Positions 29,280 to 31,906 of a DNA stretch of 31,906 bases are shown here, in pieces. Each line of letters starts with the position of its first letter. The first letter of the stretch is position 1. The position numbers and the translations under genes were made by a program. A model generated the notes under the pieces. The model saw only the letters and a program-made list of their open reading frames with translations. It made no database searches and was not told the origin of the DNA. Origin of the DNA: Owenia fusiformis (taxonomy: Eukaryota > Annelida > Polychaeta > Sabellida > Oweniidae); the NCBI GenBank assembly GCA_903813345.2, contig CAIIXF020000090.1:1-31906 (forward strand), read 5' to 3'.

Positions 29280-30510
29280 GATGGTTTGTTTAATAGCTCT
29301 GAATTCTTGCTGAAGTCAGTCTGGTCTTACTGGAGTATCTGAACAGAAAATCTGTCATCAGAAACAAATCATCACTTTCATAATAGTTGTTTTTCTTTAG
29401 TGCATCTCTCTATAGGATCATAATGATAAAGAAACTATGACATCTCATTTCTTCCCGTCATGGGATGACATGATATTATGGGATGACATGATATTATGTG
29501 ATAAATTCTGTAATCCAAAGGAACACAGATTGAAAGGTTTTTGAGATCTTTCATCTCAACTTATATTTCATCTAATTAGAAGTAATAAACTTGAGATATA
29601 ATATCATCTGTGCCTGTGCTAATATCGGATGGTAATGATTACGATGGAATACAATGCACATTATGCAATGTATCGACATTAATGGCAATCAATTAATTAC
29701 ATTATAAGCATCACACTTACTGTCTGTCCCCATGTATTAGACACGTGTCTGTGAAACAGAAAAATGTGATGAGTATTTACATGGTGCAAACAGCTATTCG
29801 ATATTGAATTAAATTATGGAAAGAATAGTTACATGATCAGTAAACAATCAAGATGGACAATCGAAATCACTTTGAAAATACTGTGTAGTTTATAGCTATT
29901 TAAGTAATATACATATTCTTCTGAATCAGATTCTAGGTAAAGAGAGATGTAAAGAATATAGCTCTGTTGATTAATTATTACATCTGTATGTGGTTTTCAG
30001 ATTATTAGTAGATATTTAATGCGTACAATTTAGCTTGAATGTGGAATACTTTTTCCTTATATTTTATGCATACTTTTTAGCATGAATGTGGATCAGATGA
30101 TGTTACTCTCAGAGACCAATCAAATTATGTTAATTTTGCAGTGCCTCTTAGGTGAGCTTTATGATAAGAAAAATGAAAACCCTCGTTAAATGTGCTTTAT
30201 CAGTAGAGAAAGTGTTTCCATTATGTATTGTTTCATTAATGGAATATTAAATGGTCTTGGATTGTGACAATGGTTTCTATATGATAGGGGGGCGCATTGT
30301 TTCCATACAAAGTAGATCATAATATGGGATATGTAATTTTGTATAATTTGGGATCTTCTCCCTTTGGCAAACATATTTAGAAGCCAACCTAAATGTCAAT
30401 CACAACAGATCGCAATTATTTAAACAATTCACTAATCACTCACCTGCTACTGGTATCTCATGAAAAAATAGACGAAAGTGCCTGACAATAATCAGAAACT
30501 ACCAGATATT
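29280..30510. other. No recognised gene
   Basis: Contains a two-fold short tandem repeat (GGGATGACATGATATTAT, about 29464-29498) and scattered splice-like motifs, but no supported gene. Confidence 0.4.
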
Positions 30511-30512
30511 AG

Positions 30513-30755
30513 AAGTTATCATCAATGGAAGAAAGTTTTGACCATTACATGATCATATTCAGATGTGCAATGTCAGATAGAGCAATAATACACAGTGTTC
30601 CAAAATATTGAACTGAAATATTTGTCATAACTTTGAGATTATTATCGATAGAAAGACTTTATCATTGCATTATAATATCCAGGTGTGAAATGTCTGACAG
30701 AGCAATAATACAAGGTGTTCCAGAAATTGCATGGAAAGGATTTTTCATAACTGAG
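30513..30755. repeat. Diverged tandem duplication, unit about 120 bp
   Basis: AGAGCAATAATACACAGTGTTCC (around 30580) and AGAGCAATAATACAAGGTGTTCC (around 30700) lie 120 bp apart, within two longer related stretches (CATTACATGATCATATTCAG and CATTGCATTATAATATCCAG). Non-coding. Confidence 0.75.
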
Positions 30756-31906
30756 AAAACATAACCAACCTTTTTCATTCTTCCAGAAATATAAACAAAA
30801 GCCAGAATGCTAAGACTATTTAGATGCTAAATTGGTTTGGACTAGGGAAGAAAAATATATAGGCAGTAAGTACAAGAAATTCAAAATCCAGTTGTATGTT
30901 CATATGTGTGAGACTTTAGGGAAACCCTTTGTGCCAGAAATGCTTCAGAAAAACATTGCTCATGTCTAGGTGAAGAAATTGGTACTGTTAAGAATTAAAA
31001 CTCAAAAATGCAGGTAGAACAAATCTTGAAGAAAAAGTCTGCAGAACAGGACATTGACATTGGGAATCTTTGAGACAAAGTCCTTATGCAGACAAGTTAA
31101 CTATACTAGATGTGAGTTGAAATAATCTTGATTTCCCTCATTCAAAATTTAGTCAGTGATATCAAATTTGAAATCTACATGTACAATAACATCTAGGTAA
31201 GTAATTTTAGGACCTGGAGAACTACAAAGGCACAAGACAGAAAGAAGCTGACATAGCAACTGACACGAATTTCATTGTTTTACAGATTTGACATATTTTA
31301 TACAACTAATGGTAGCTGGACTGATTGAATATTCTTTATGGACAAAATATACCTTACATATGGACCAAAACAGAGTTAACTATATGCTTAATTAATTCAT
31401 TCACCAGCAATTTGAATGTCATTGAGTACCAAATATAACAATATGTCTTCACTACAGAATCGATTGATCACTCACCTGCTATAGATATTGTATTATGTAA
31501 TGAGATGAAAAAGAGTCCATTAGTAAAACAATCAGCAGCCAGCTGATTATTATAACTAAATCACCAATATATCTACCTGATACATAACAATTGTACAAGT
31601 GCAGATGGAGCAATGAAATGAAAGGATCAGGAGTGACATGAAAAATGTTTAAATAACGAAACAAAAATGATCTCAGATAATCATATATTGTGGAATTGGA
31701 TATACACATTGTTTCTTTGTATATTAAACCATAGTTTGGTCTTTTGAAAGTTTATTTGCTTATGACAGGATACGGTCTAAAAATTGTTCCAATTTGCTTG
31801 CTCTAATTTTTTATTTTAATGTTTTTGGTCCTTCTTCTTTGGGACCTCTGTTACACATTCATTTCTAAAATAAGCCCCAAATCAACAACCAATGTAAAGA
31901 TTTTCT
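30756..31906. other. No recognised gene
   Basis: Only short frames. A motif on the minus strand ending TAGCAG|GTGAGTGAT occurs at about 31472 and again at about 30441 with similar flanks. It looks like a repeated segment containing a donor-like site rather than proven exons. Confidence 0.35.

Noticed and set aside
1-31906. tRNA, rRNA or other structured RNA genes
   Set aside because: No cloverleaf-type arms with A/B-box words or rRNA-like conserved blocks were noticed by eye. A covariance-model scan would be decisive.

Overview
The window looks like a piece of an AT-rich genome of an aquatic invertebrate animal. This rests on intron-split coding fragments with ordinary GT/AG junctions, remains of a gene for a motile-cilium protein, many terminal-inverted-repeat (TIR) elements, and a very large Helitron-type transposon gene of the class with a C-terminal endonuclease. 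A mollusc or cnidarian would fit, but the sequence does not settle the phylum.

Positions 1-5119 (minus strand) hold an exon series that I read as a decayed copy of an MSP/ASH-domain cilia protein, best candidate CFAP65. Its exons are in order with usable splice sites, but at least three carry in-frame stop codons. Between and after them lie TIR elements: 2049-2200, 5505-5916 (TTAA target, arms of about 130 bp, with a stray arm at 4852-4995) and 6069-6788.

Positions 7038-8456 are a composite of transposon debris. There is a relic of a second Helentron endonuclease domain (7038-7185). A 21-bp minisatellite (7196-7250 and 8103-8345) is split by an 850-bp TIR element, which itself contains a 218-bp TA-flanked element. 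A tandem copy of the 3' end of the big gene follows at 8351-8425.

Positions 8457-18050 (minus strand) are the centrepiece: about 3,200 codons without a stop. In order they encode a 9-10-residue Q-K-Q repeat tract, an OTU cysteine peptidase, a second Cys/His peptidase-like domain resembling family C76, thirteen 18-residue charged repeats, a Cys-rich/DUF6570-like region, a Helitron Rep nuclease (HUH plus YxxxY), a PIF1-type SF1 helicase and an APE-like endonuclease. This is a Helentron (Helitron2) transposase. The frame begins at what looks like a splice acceptor, not at an ATG. A small exon at 20032-20102 with its own ATG and a compatible phase may be the true 5' end. The intron between them contains an 809-bp element with a perfect 9-bp target duplication (18338-19146).

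Positions 20103-31906 hold no convincing gene. They contain a 156-bp near-palindromic element (20785-20940), a doubtful LTR-like segment, a diverged tandem array with units of about 150 bp (22870-23770), a 267-bp repeat family with a nearly identical recent triplication (26561-27361), a 3-kb-spaced duplication, and a few weak exon-like or retroelement-tail-like stretches on the minus strand.
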